Shown: one piece after another, positions 13,538-24,620 of the stretch
Numbering within the stretch: the stretch's first letter is position 1
Layout of the letters: each line of letters opens with the position of its first letter
Source: Arachis hypogaea
Lineage: Eukaryota; Streptophyta; Magnoliopsida; Fabales; Fabaceae
Length of the DNA stretch: 64,000 bases
NCBI RefSeq assembly: GCF_003086295.3
Contig: NC_092050.1
Location: 156,308,699 to 156,372,698 of the forward strand
Reading direction: 5' to 3'
Notes under the pieces: model-generated
What the model saw: the letters and a program-made list of their open reading frames with translations, nothing else
The model's database searches: none
Told to the model about the DNA's origin: nothing
Program-made: the position numbers and the translations under genes

Positions 13538-13655
13538 ATAAACCGTGACACCCCTGTAACGGTTTATGCACGTCTGCAGAACACACATAAACCGCGACAC
13601 CCCTGTAGCGAATTACGTGCATTTTGTAAACCGCGATATCCCTGTCGCGATTTAC
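13538..13655. repeat. Three 30-bp hairpin units on the 5' side of the MULE transposase
   Basis: Units at 13538-13567, 13587-13616 and 13626-13655 have the form TAAACCGYGA(Y)A(C/T)CCCTGT(A/C)..CGR(T/A)TTA, with arms taaaccg and cggttta around a conserved ccctgt loop. Arm pairing is best in the first and third units. They sit 80-200 bp upstream of the transposase start, opposite the 10456-10567 array, and are probably subterminal repeats of the element. Confidence 0.75.
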
Positions 13656-13659
13656 ATCG

Positions 13660-14732
13660 TTTATGAAAAAAATACATTTCGATATCCACTTTGCAAAATG
13701 TGTATTCTGGTAATATTGATGGTCAGTTTATTTAAAACAGTAAATTGTCCCATTTTTAATGTTAAATTTAGAATAAATACCAAATTGGTGACTCCTAAGT
13801 CTTAAGTCCTAACAAAATAAATGACAATGTTTTTTTATAAAATATTAAATTTTTATTTAATTTTTATTTGTTATTTTTTTTAAGTTAGTTATACTTAATT
13901 TTTTTTAACAAAATTATTTAAAAATTTGATTATTTTAACTTATTTTAAATTTTAAAATTAATTTAGTAATTAATATTAGAAAAAATAAACATAACAAATT
14001 TTGTTTTTCTTTTTTAAAATAATAACAAATAAAATAAGAATTTAATATAAAGCATATGTCAATTCGGCTAAACCTTACATTGAATGTGATAAATCTAGCA
14101 CTATTCTTCTTCCCCCACATTAATTGGATACTTTGGGCCACCGTTATCATTTACAGCTTTATGCTCGGAATCTTGGTTGTTTCTTTTTTTCCCTTTTGTA
14201 TATGTGATTTTTAATCCTTTCTTTTTCATACTCTTCTTTGGGAGTATTACATGCATGAATGGCTGTGTAAACTTTCTGCATATTCTTTATCAAAATGAGA
14301 TGTTGACCCAAGCAAATGAGAATATGTTCAAGCAATTCACTTTGCTTAATTAAATGTAGGTTAATTCATAATTTTATTATTAAATGTAGTGTGGCCCTTA
14401 TTTAAAGTGAAATTACATCCAATTAATAATAACTATATTTCAATAGTGGTATAACTACTCTAAATCGATTTGAAATTAAATATCATACAAACTGAATACA
14501 TCTATTAATAATATAATAAACAAATATTATTATTCTATAAAAAATAATATTGATGTGCTTTGTGATCGCACTGACAAAACTGTATTTTATTAAAAAAAAA
14601 AACTCTTAAAGAAATTTATAAAGTGGTAAAATAATATATTTTAATCACCTTTAAATTTATAACTACTATTATTTATGAATTTATTATCTTAATTAAAAAA
14701 TAATTAAATTATTATTTTATTCTTTTACTAAT
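13660..14732. other. AT-rich MULE flank and intergenic, no gene seen
   Basis: Probably includes the outer end of the MULE, but I could not fix a terminal inverted repeat or a 9-bp duplication by eye. The rest is low-complexity A/T. Confidence 0.5.
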
Positions 14733-14859
14733 ATGATCTTCTTACTTGCCAAGAAGCAATAGCTCAAATGGCATAGTCTCCCCATACTCAATTAAGAGGT
14801 TGCGGGTTCGAATCTCCGATCCATATCTTCGGTAAAAAAAACAAATGATCTTCTTACTT
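14733..14859 (+). mobile_element. Mini-SINE (97 bp) with 15-bp target-site duplication
   Basis: atgatcttcttactt is present at 14733-14747 and again at 14845-14859. The 97-bp insert between them has an A-box-like tagctcaaatgg, a perfect B box gttcgaatc near 14807 and a short A-rich 3' tail. It is little more than a tRNA-like head with a tail. A related copy in reverse orientation is at about 32512-32605. Confidence 0.85.
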
Positions 14860-17800
14860 TAGAAGAATTTGATTTGTATTTTATATATATCCAATCAAAA
14901 TTTTTTCATAGTAAAAAAAAAAGTAAATAAGAGAAGTTAGAAAAAATAAAATTATTTTAATGGTTAAGAAACTATATGTTTAAATTATTTCATATAATCG
15001 TTTGTCTAAAAGAACCACCACTTAATTCTTCTTTTGAACCATGCAAATTAAAAACCCTTCATACAGAAAGGAAAACTTCCAAGAAGCTGTCTCCAATAAT
15101 GAAGACAAATTCTAGGTAATACAATTTGTCATGCTTCATGAAAAGAGTAGAACGTACCCACGAGAAATTTGAATTTGAATCATATAAGTCTAAGATTTTC
15201 CTTTGAATATAATGGTAAATCACATGCAAAGATATACAAATGAAAATTGCATGTTGTCATCACCATATGGTACTATTACTATTATTATTACAATATTGGA
15301 GTATGGTACAATCAAATAGTAATTCATTGACTTGTTCATATTCCTTTCCTTCTATGTAGGTAAGTTGCTCCAATCCTACCCAACAGAAATCAGAAAATGA
15401 TGCCTAATAATTTTATGCCACATCATCACCTCCAATTCAGATCTATGTTTATTATGACTAATCTCCATCATCATGTACCCACCTAAATTCGTTCGAAATA
15501 AATAAAAAAATAATTATATTATATATATACTAAAAATTAACTATTAGTATTAAATATATATATTAAAAATAAATTAAATAATATATATTTATAACACATA
15601 TATATTGATTGATTTAATAATTAATTTTTATTATATATATAAAATTTTTATAATAATAATAATATAATATTAATTCATTTTTTCTTTCACTACCAAACCA
15701 TATATATGTTATTAATGAAAAATTTAGAATGGTCTTTTCGCTCCTACTAAAATAATAGCTGTTTTTTTAAAGAGAAAATAATAAAAATATTCTTGACTTT
15801 TTATTTTGAAGACAAATAAATTTTTCACTAATTAAAAATATAAAAACGTCTTCAGATATTAAATTTTTTAAAGAATCTATTTATCTTCTATATATATTTT
15901 GGACGGAAAAATTTAAATATCTCATTTTTAAAAATGAATAATGTTTTTATATTTTTAATTAGTAAAAAATTTATGTATCTTAAAAGAATTATACTACGTA
16001 TACACTAAAATTAGTCACCAAAGTCAGTCACCAGTATAAAATACATATTGAAATATAAATACATTATGAAAATAAATTAAACCACACATGTATTTATATA
16101 TAAATATATTGATAACTGATTTTAGTAGTTGATTTTAGTATATAAATAATATTTTTCATCTTAAAATTATAAAATTATGGATCTATTTATCTTTTTCTCT
16201 TTTCTAAATTATATGAAGAGAAAAGAGAAGAGTTAGAACCCTAGCTAACTTTTTCCTTCTCTTAAAAAGACATAATAATGGCTTAACACCTCTACTTTCT
16301 TGCCATGGAAAGTGAGTGATAAAAGTGAAGCGTAGCATTTTGTTGGCATAAAGAGATGCCTCATGTCTCTGCAGAGCATCTAAAGAAGTGCCCAAGAGGA
16401 GCTTAGAGAATAATAAAATATTCTAAAACCCTAAAATGCAAATAATTGAAAATGGAAATCATGAGCTTAATTTGTAGAAATATATTTAAAGAAATACGTA
16501 TGCAAGAAATATAAATTAGAAAAGGCCATTTATTTACATATAGAACAACAATACACACATGTGAAAAAATATATATCGCTTCTCATAAATGTCTGAGCAT
16601 ATATGTAATAAATCCACAAGCACATGAAAAAGAAATAGCACAGCCACATTACAGTATGAAATTATTATATATTAAAGTATTCAAATAATATATCAAATCA
16701 TTTATTATAATAAGTTGATTTAAGAGATTATTCAATTTAAATACTATATTGTTTTTTGTATGAATTTTTATATTATTTGTCAATGTTTATTTGGTCGGCC
16801 AGCCAAATGATTCTATAGTTATTTTTTCTTAAACAAAATCTTTTAAACCGAATTTTGTAAATAAATAGAAACAATATTGTGAGTATTTTATATCTATCCT
16901 AAAGAATTTTTAGACAAAATATAAGCATACATGCATATTTTCTCAAATTAGACTTCTTAAATTTGCTAAAATTTTTATCTATAGATAATTTCAATGTAAA
17001 ATACAAAAATATTTAATTATTTTGGTATTTTATACTGTTATAATAGTAAGACGTTGTAAAAAAAAATTATAAAAAGACAAAATATTATTAACATTTTATA
17101 AAAGCCCACAACAACGTATAACACATAGTTTAAGTCAGCTTCAAATAATTCACTACTTATAATTCAATATATAGAAAAAAAAAAAAGTTTCTTCAAAATG
17201 TATGCCTTTTTCTCTTTATTTTCATTCTTGCCTTTGGCAAATTAAACAAACACCACCCCCTCTGCTGTGTCTCCTATTATTACTAATTAATGGTGTGGTG
17301 TGGATAGGGCATGTATATAGGACCCCAAAGCTATAACAAGGTCCAATGCCTTAAAAGCATCACTTTGCAATATTATATGTCAAAACTCAAAACTCAAAAC
17401 CTTCTTTTGGGGTAGGGTAGACTGGTAGATTACTATTGTATTAAGTGTTTAACATTCTTGGACAGTTGGACTCAATTAATTGGCGCTTTTTTGTTGGTAA
17501 GAAAGTAAAAAATAGTAATATATTTTAATATTATAATTTTTTATATTTTTTAAAATTATGAAAGATATATAATTGGAGGTCTCATTTCTGTATCTCAATT
17601 TTTTTATTTTTTTTTTAGCACAAATTGGACGGACTAATTTCTATACCTCTTACATATCAGATGATCTGATTTCTATACTTTCAATAAATTAAATGATTTA
17701 ATTTTTACTTCTTTAATTAAACGATTTTATATTTAAGAATAACACCCTAACAATTCACGTTTCAAAAAAAATACTTACCATTCTAATATCAAAAACAAAA

Positions 17801-19402
17801 AGTGCAATTAATTATCTATGGCCAAATATTGCATTATATCATATTATGTACAAGTGTAATAAGGAAGTAGTATTTTTTTTTATTTGTACATCAAATTGAT
17901 GCCTTATTGTTAAATATTTTTTATTAAATAAACAGTACTGTATTTTTATTAATTAAACAAATATTAAGTCTCTATTTTGTTATATTTTATACGAATAAAT
18001 AAGATTTAAAAGAGTAATATGCTAATTAGGTTAATTATATTTTTTTTAGAAAAATTTAAATGAATTTCTTGCAAAAAATTAAAAATCATATAACCTCCTA
18101 TTACTTTATTTATTATTTCTAATAACAATTTTTTTTAAATATTAGATCATATTTTATCTGAAATGAATTAATATTTGGATTCATGAATAGAAGGTAAAAT
18201 AACTCCCTTAAAAAGTAAATGAATTCACATTTTATGTAATTTAAATAATATGTGTCGGTTTAGTATATAAAACAAAACAAATATATACACATAAGATATT
18301 CTTTGAGTTAACCTAAGTCATGGAACCATTATACATGACAATGGTGTTCAACTAACTAGACATTCACATTCACATTGTGCTCCAATCTCCAAAAAAATAA
18401 ACCAATCTAATTATCTAAATTATCTTGGTTGGGGGAATCTATTCTCCTCCTGAACAAAGACAAAGTAGAAAATGGCAGGACCATTTGGTATTACCCATGC
18501 AATCTATTACTAATTTATTGTTAATGACATGGAACTACTTTATTATCTGCCTTCTTATTAGTTATTTTTTATTAGTGAAATCTTCCAATATTCTTCTAAG
18601 TCTTAACCAAATGTTAGAAACATTATGGTCCTTTTCTTTTCTCTTTTGTCTTACCAACTGGATTATTGTGATTCCTTCACAATATTAGAAATATATAAAG
18701 TTCTTATTAATAATTATTAATTAACCCTTGTCCGATGAAAAGAATAAACGGTTATGGCAATGTTTTTAATATTATTATTATAGTATTAATTTTTTTAATT
18801 GTTACTTGTTTAGTAATAATTTTATGTATATGCTATGGTGGTCCAATATTCTGTGGGAATTTTATTTTTTTATCTGCTATCCGTCAAATTTATTATTTCA
18901 ACGGATTGAAAATAACTTTATGCAAATTAAAAAACCAAATATTTCACGTTTTTGTCCTATTTTATTTGGTTTTGCATGTATCATCTTATTCAAATTTTTA
19001 AAAAAATTACTATACCGTTTCTGTTCAACTATTTTGAGATCGTGCATGTGATTTGCCAAAGAAAAAAGAATTAAATAAGAGTTTATAGATATAATATAAG
19101 TTAATTTATATATAGTGTACTAACTTTTGGAAGGTGTGGATGGAAACAGCAAAAATGATTTAAATCAAAGAATCTTCCAAATAATCCAATATTTTGGAGC
19201 ACATGATGGTGCTGACTAACCCGAAATTATAAGTTAATTAAGAAATAAGCACGACTAATTATGGTTTATAGTGGTATTACCATATTTTGTAATAAAACAA
19301 ATGAATGGAAGACCCTATTGTTTAGGGCCCAAAAAATAAAAAATAAAAAAACCTTTTTGCATAAACATGCTTTTTCAGGTTATCATGACCATTATTAAAG
19401 TG
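14860..19402. other. Long AT-rich intergenic stretch, no gene recognised
   Basis: Mostly A/T-rich and low-complexity sequence with short decayed repeats. The only GC-richer island is about 16200-16400, treated separately. Short ORFs here (for example 18425-19051) have no recognisable domains and biased, AT-driven composition, so I do not call genes. Confidence 0.55.
16204..16400 (-). other. GC-richer island with a 63-codon ORF of unknown nature
   Basis: A stretch of about 190 bp stands out from the AT-rich surroundings. On the minus strand it has an ORF starting MGTSLDALQRHEASLYANKM (16395 to 16204). I recognise no domain, signal peptide or microRNA. It could be a small gene, a piece of an old exon or a non-coding RNA; the evidence is composition only. 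Confidence 0.2.
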
Positions 19403-19609
19403 TTACCACTTAAACTAATTTGGCTTAATCGAATAGTCAGTTCATTTATCTGAATAAATAATTATTGGGTTTAAATTTCACTTTGTGTATGCAACAACTC
19501 ATTAATAACAGCAAACTTTTAAATAAAACTCAGATCTACGGCGAATTAGTCTTTAATCTATCGAATTAGAGGATACCGTGAACAACCGAAAATTTTTTTT
19601 TACAACTTA
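19403..19609 (+). mobile_element. Decayed tRNA-type SINE, copy 1 of 3
   Basis: Flanked by similar 10-mers ttaccactta (19403-19412) and ttacaactta (19600-19609). The body 19413-19599 keeps a recognisable series shared with copies at 33921 and 61060: a head with A-box remnants, tttaaatttcactttgtgt, a segment ending in taaataaaactcagatctacg, gcgaattagtctttaatc, gataccgtg and an A/T-rich end. Many sites look like CG to TG or CA changes. Confidence 0.75.
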
Positions 19610-19839
19610 CAAGTCATAAATTTTCTTTTATATGTCCCTTAGATAAACATTTTGGTGTGTTTTTTAAAAGTATATATTTAATATAATATATGTATTTTAA
19701 TATGAATATTTAATTCTAAATTTAAAAATTATGGAGACCTAAATAAAACCTAATCAAACCTTAGGAATATCATTCAATCAAAGTTCATGATATAATAACA
19801 ATCCTGTTATTTTAAAGATTATATTTATATTTAAGATGT

Positions 19840-20045
19840 TATATAATCTTGGTAAGGTGTAAGGCATAGTTGTGCTTACGGTGGAGCTGGGAGCAGAGGA
19901 TAGAAACCCAGTTTGAATTTGAAAAGTGCGACTAAATGCGACGGAATCTGTGCCCACATGCATGGAGCTCTATCACGCTCTCTTCTCGGCGCGTGTCCTC
20001 CATTCTCTTAACGGCCCACGTGGCAGACGTAGCTTGCTAGTCAGA
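19840..20045. other. GC-richer island with an ABRE/G-box-like site
   Basis: About 200 bp of mixed-composition sequence in an AT-rich region, including cccacgtggcagacgt near 20017 (ACGTGGC core of an abscisic-acid response element) and gcgcgtgtcc. No gene starts within 4 kb on either strand, so this may be an orphan promoter or an exon remnant. Confidence 0.25.
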
Positions 20046-20599
20046 AATGGGACCCACATAACACGACATATTTATTTCCTACATTTATTTCCTCGTTTAT
20101 TATTAAAATTCGATTAAGTAATATTTTAGTTAGCCATAAATTAAGTTACCGAGACTAAAAATAAAAAATATATATAATTTTAAGGTAATTTTTAGATCAA
20201 TTGGTCCCTTATGACATTATCATTTTTACTTTGTTTCTTGTAAGAGACACCAAATTATAATGAGATAGGAATGTTGCTCAAATTATAATACCGTGGTTCA
20301 GGTAATAACATTTTACCCAACAAATAATGACAACTCTGTCTAATTATAACACTGGCATAATTATTTGCCATTATATTAGATAGTGATTGTACTATTGCCT
20401 GATAATAAATATCAGTAGGGGTTATTCACATCCTACATTCTATCTACCGCTTTTTATTTTCGTTATTGGAGCTCGAGTGGAATTTGACAGCATTATGGGA
20501 TAGGGAGGGTATTCACCAGGGTGTGGTGTTAGGGATCTCGCTACTCGAACCCTCCGAATTCCAGCATTTTTATATCTCGGTTTATGAAAAAGATTGGCA

Positions 20600-20810
20600 T
20601 CTCTAGTCAAAACGGACGGTCCGACTTCAATCTTCATCAACTCACACTCTCAACATGCAATTCGGACCGTTCGAGTTCATCTTTCAACTCAAGCATATCG
20701 GAAGGTTCGATTTATATGCACCAAAAATTTTTTTCTCTACCATCTCAAATCGGACCATGCGTTTTCGAGGAGAGAAATTCACTAACGAAGAATTCGGACG
20801 GTCCGAGTTC
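20600..20810. repeat. Array of GGAC/GTCC palindromes (array A)
   Basis: Five units based on aatCGGACsGTCCGAtt occur near 20607, 20662, 20697, 20749 and 20795, spaced about 35-55 bp. Two are near-perfect palindromes (cggacggtccg) and the others are decayed (cggaccgttcg, cggaaggttcg, cggaccatgcg). The same motif builds the array at 56605-56825. Probably subterminal repeats of a DNA transposon. Overlapping ORFs are repeat artefacts. Confidence 0.7.
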
Positions 20811-20939
20811 TTCTCCCAAAAGCTGCCAAAAATCTGCCACACATACATGTCTAGTCCTCCTTGATTCCATATCGATGAAAAGCGCACATATAGGATCCAT
20901 TTTCATAAAATTGAGCCACATTCTACCCTTCAACTAAAA

Positions 20940-21490
20940 TAATATCTAAAGCTCATAATATTTATTTTGCATTACTGGAAAGGAAAACAAATGATTTGAG
21001 ACACAAATAAGATTAAAAAAAGTTAATAATAACATTAATATTTATCCTACATATTTAAAACCAATATATATATGTCACCAAAATAGCAATCACAAATTGG
21101 CTCTTTTTTTTTATATTATAAACAATTTGGTAATATACATTGATATTTTAGGATTATTATATTTTATCCTATTATAGTTCTTACTCAATTTTTTGAAAGG
21201 CATAAAATATAGATGATGTTTTGTGGGTGAATAATAATTTTTATGTAAATAAAAATAAAACGGCATCAATATTTTGTATTAAAAGAAATTTTTTAAAAAC
21301 CACTGACGTTTTATGACGCCTATCAAAAACTCCCACAACAATATTAAATATGATTTTTTAGCTATTTTCATGGGTTACATCAATTAGACTCCAATATTTA
21401 AAAAAAAATTCACAAATTCACAATAACATAGATACTCCTCCTTTAATATCTTGCAAAATTTTGAGTTTATATATATTTATATATATATAT
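20940..21490. other. AT-rich intergenic, no gene seen
   Basis: Low-complexity sequence ending in a TA-rich run beside the foldback element. Confidence 0.55.
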
Positions 21491-21686
21491 AAGGAGTAAA
21501 TCTCAATTTAAGAATTTTTTTATTTATATAAATATTAAAAATATTTTAATTTTTTAAATACACACAATAAAATACTATATATATATATGCTAACATCTAT
21601 GTCTAAGGAGTAAATCTCAATTTAAGAATTTTTTTATTTATATAAATATTAAAAATATTTTAATTTTTTAAATACACACAATAAAA
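21491..21686. repeat. 82-bp direct repeat at the left end of the foldback element
   Basis: 21491-21572 and 21605-21686 appear identical over 82 bp, separated by a 32-bp TA-rich spacer. The right copy is the outer end of the long inverted repeat; the left copy duplicates that end. Identity suggests a recent duplication or an abortive insertion. Confidence 0.85.
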
Positions 21687-23275
21687 AAGTATTGTCAAAG
21701 TACGTACAGTCAATTTATGGAAAATATTTATAAAATAGATTTTGCCTACCAATTTATACGTAGTGTCTGTAAAATGTATCCAAACGTGTTAGAGCCATTT
21801 TTTAATATATCATCTACGAAATGGGAGAGTCTCATTTCTATTTTGTTGTTTGCGAAATAGAGGATGCCATTTCTGTTTCATCACCTGCAAAATAGGTGAA
21901 GCAATAGAGCATAGTAAGCAGAGAGCAAGAGTACGAAAAAGGAGTAGAATAAAAAATAAATAAAAAAAAAATAGAATAAATGAGATTATTAATTTTTTTT
22001 TTATGACAAACATGCATCACATGAATCTTAATTTGAAGAAAAATAAGATACATCTTAAAGAAGAAATGAAGAATAAGCAGCACTAGAGGAGGAAGAAGAA
22101 ACTAGGGTAACACATAATATAATGAGTTGTTATATGTTAAATTAAATTGGGCCTAATCCAATATTTTTTAACACTATAATAAGAATAATAATAAATATTT
22201 AATAAAATTTAATTTTTAATTTATAATTAAAAGTTTTAATTTTGATTTATTATTTAAATATAATAATTTAAAATATTTTTTATTAGTGTTTTTTAATTTT
22301 GTAAATTTTAACTCTTTAAATAATAGCACAATTAAATAAAGTATTTAGTTAGTTGCGTAAAAATTATTCAAAATTTAAAATTGTTATATTTTAATTATGG
22401 TTAATTTAAATATTTAGTTAGAATTGAAAATGTTAAATTTATAGTGAAATTTATATTGTAAAAACTTAAATACTAAAAAAAAAGTAAAGATGCAATCATA
22501 TAACAATTTAAAATTTACAAACAAAATATTTTATTTAATCTGTATTTATTAATTAAAGAATTTGATTTAAGAAATTAGAAAATACTAATAATAAAAATAT
22601 ATTAATAAATTTATAAATTAGTATTTGAATAATAAGTAAGATTGAACTTTTAAATTATAAAAATTAAATTTCATTAAATATTTATTATTATTATTTTTAT
22701 TATAGTGTTAAAATAAAATATTGGATCAGACCCAATCTAATTTAACATATGACAACTCATTATATTATGTGTTGTCCTAGTTTCTTTTTCTTTCTCCTTC
22801 TGCCTCCTTTAGCGTCGTCTATTCTTTATTTTTTAATTTCTTCAAGATGTATCTTCTTCTTCAAATTAATATTCATGTTATACATGTTTGTCATAAAAAA
22901 ATTAATTTCATTTATTTTATTCTTTTTTTTATTTTATTTTTTAATTCTACCTCTTTCTCATACTCTTGCTCTCTGTTTATTATACTCTCTTGCTTCATTC
23001 ATTTTACAGGTGATAAAATAGAAATAGTATCTTTTATTTCGCAGATAATAAAATAGAAATAGGACCCTCTTATTTCGTGAATGACGTATCAGAAATGGTT
23101 CTCTCACGCCTGAATTCATTTCGCGAATGCTATGTACAAAATAATAGTAAAATCTATTTCACAAATGCTTCACTTAAATTGACTATGTATATTTTGACAA
23201 TATTTTTCTATTGTGGGTATTTAAGAAATTAAAATATTTTTAATATTTATATAAATAAAAAAACCCAATTTAAGT
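21605..23275. mobile_element. 1.67-kb foldback element with very long inverted arms
   Basis: The left arm (from 21605) and right arm (to 23275) are imperfect reverse complements almost to the centre near 22440. Paired landmarks are caatttaag...tttatttatat with its mirror near 23230-23275; the gaaatgg/ctcatttctattttg region (21815-21860) with 23010-23065; acacataatataatgag (22111) with ctcattatattatgtgt (22755); and taatccaatattttt (22153) with aaaatattggatcaga (22715). Arms are about 800 bp with many small differences. It holds no coding capacity: the ORFs inside, such as 22749-23021, read through U-rich arm sequence. The flanking duplication could not be fixed. Confidence 0.85.
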
Positions 23276-23984
23276 AGCTGTTTCCTAATACTGCTGTATA
23301 ATCTTTGGTACACACAATATCTTACTTTTACAGCACTCATCATAATAAAATCTAACTTTTGCAGCACACTCCAAAAGAATGAAACTGAAAGTACCACTTT
23401 GAAAACTGTTTTGCCTAAGTATAATAAGATGAAGACTTATTTGTTCATTCTTTCACTTACATTCTATTTATTATTATATATATGTGTTCTAAAATTTCTT
23501 TAGATTGAATTTTTGTATTTTTATTTGGATTCATTATGAAGAGTTTTTCTTCTACAATTTGTTCTTTCAATTTCTGAGCCTCAACTTAAGATTTTTTTTA
23601 TTAAAGATTAAGACACATTAATTTTACTATTTATTAATAATAAAAGACAAATTAATATAACATCTTACATATAATATGTAGACATAACATAATTCAAATA
23701 AAGTTAGTGTTCTTTAAAAATATTTTTATATAAAAAATATTTAAGATATAAATACATATTATATTAAATAAATTACTTAAAAAAATATTAGAGTGCAATT
23801 ATTTTTTATCGTCATTTTTAGTTATAAATTTAATTTTTTTAATTTAATAATATAATAATATATTTTAACTATTAATAATTAATTAATAATTAAAAATAAT
23901 AAATTCTAATGATGTTTTAACATTTGTTTAGTAGTTAAATATCTCGAATCTTATAAGATTGGAAGAACAGAAGAAATTCAAATA
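23276..23984. other. AT-rich intergenic, no gene seen
   Basis: Low-complexity sequence between the foldback element and a small MITE. Confidence 0.55.
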
Positions 23985-24104
23985 TACCGAAAACACTGGT
24001 GTTCTAGTTGTTTTAACCGTTGATCTGAATTATAAAAAGTATATATAATATATATTAATTAAAATCAACGGTTAAAACAACTGGAACACCGGTATTTTTC
24101 GGTA
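23985..24104. mobile_element. Small inverted-repeat element (MITE), about 120 bp
   Basis: Left arm taccgaaaacactggtgtt...gttgttttaaccgttgat (23985-24025) is the near-perfect reverse complement of 24062-24104 (atcaacggttaaaacaac...cggta). The loop is a short TA-rich stretch. It lies about 500 bp upstream of the receptor kinase ATG. Confidence 0.85.
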
Positions 24105-24368
24105 CACTTAAAATTTTTCCGATAAGATTTTAAAATATTATTTTGGCATAACGAGATTAAGTAGTAACAGAGACACATATCTAAGGAAGTAGCATCCCAA
24201 TACTTGGAGCTATGGTTTTGGAGCATGAAACCAAAGTGCAAGTAACAGACAAACAACATAAGAACCCTCACTATGTTCCAACCAAATCCAACGGTCAACA
24301 TTCAATCACAGTTCAGAACTTGCATGCACACCATGAACACCACTTTTCACTCACTTCCTTTATTATCA

Positions 24369-24620
24369 TATCTCTCTCTCTCTCCACACCCTTTGGTTCC
24401 TGACCTGTCCATTTTCTTCTGCAACTTTTGTCACTTCCTCCATTACCACCCTCTCTCCTTTGCCTTGTGGAGAAAACAGACACTACCCATTCAAGTGTTT
24501 CAGAAACAAGTAAAGTAAAAAACAGCCTTTGGTTTAAACACAACAAGAATTTGAGTTTAAAGAGAGACCAAAAAGAAAAGGACTTCAATACTCAACCTCA
24601 TTTTCATCCTTGAACTGAAA
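24369..24620 (+). promoter_or_regulatory. Putative 5' UTR and proximal promoter of the LRR kinase
   Basis: A CT-rich run (tctctctctctctctcc, about 24370) and pyrimidine-rich sequence lead into the ATG. CT-rich tracts are common near plant transcription starts. Exact start unknown. Confidence 0.35.

Noticed and set aside
13538..13655. CRISPR-like array of short repeats
   Set aside because: Only three diverged hairpin units with short unequal spacers beside a eukaryotic transposase; the genome is plant.
16204..16400. Known conserved microRNA precursor
   Set aside because: Compared by memory with several common plant microRNAs and found no match or clear stem-loop.
22749..23056. Hydrophobic ORFs that look like membrane peptides
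   Set aside because: They run through U-rich arm sequence of the foldback element; the mirrored arm gives matching artefacts near 21810-22083.
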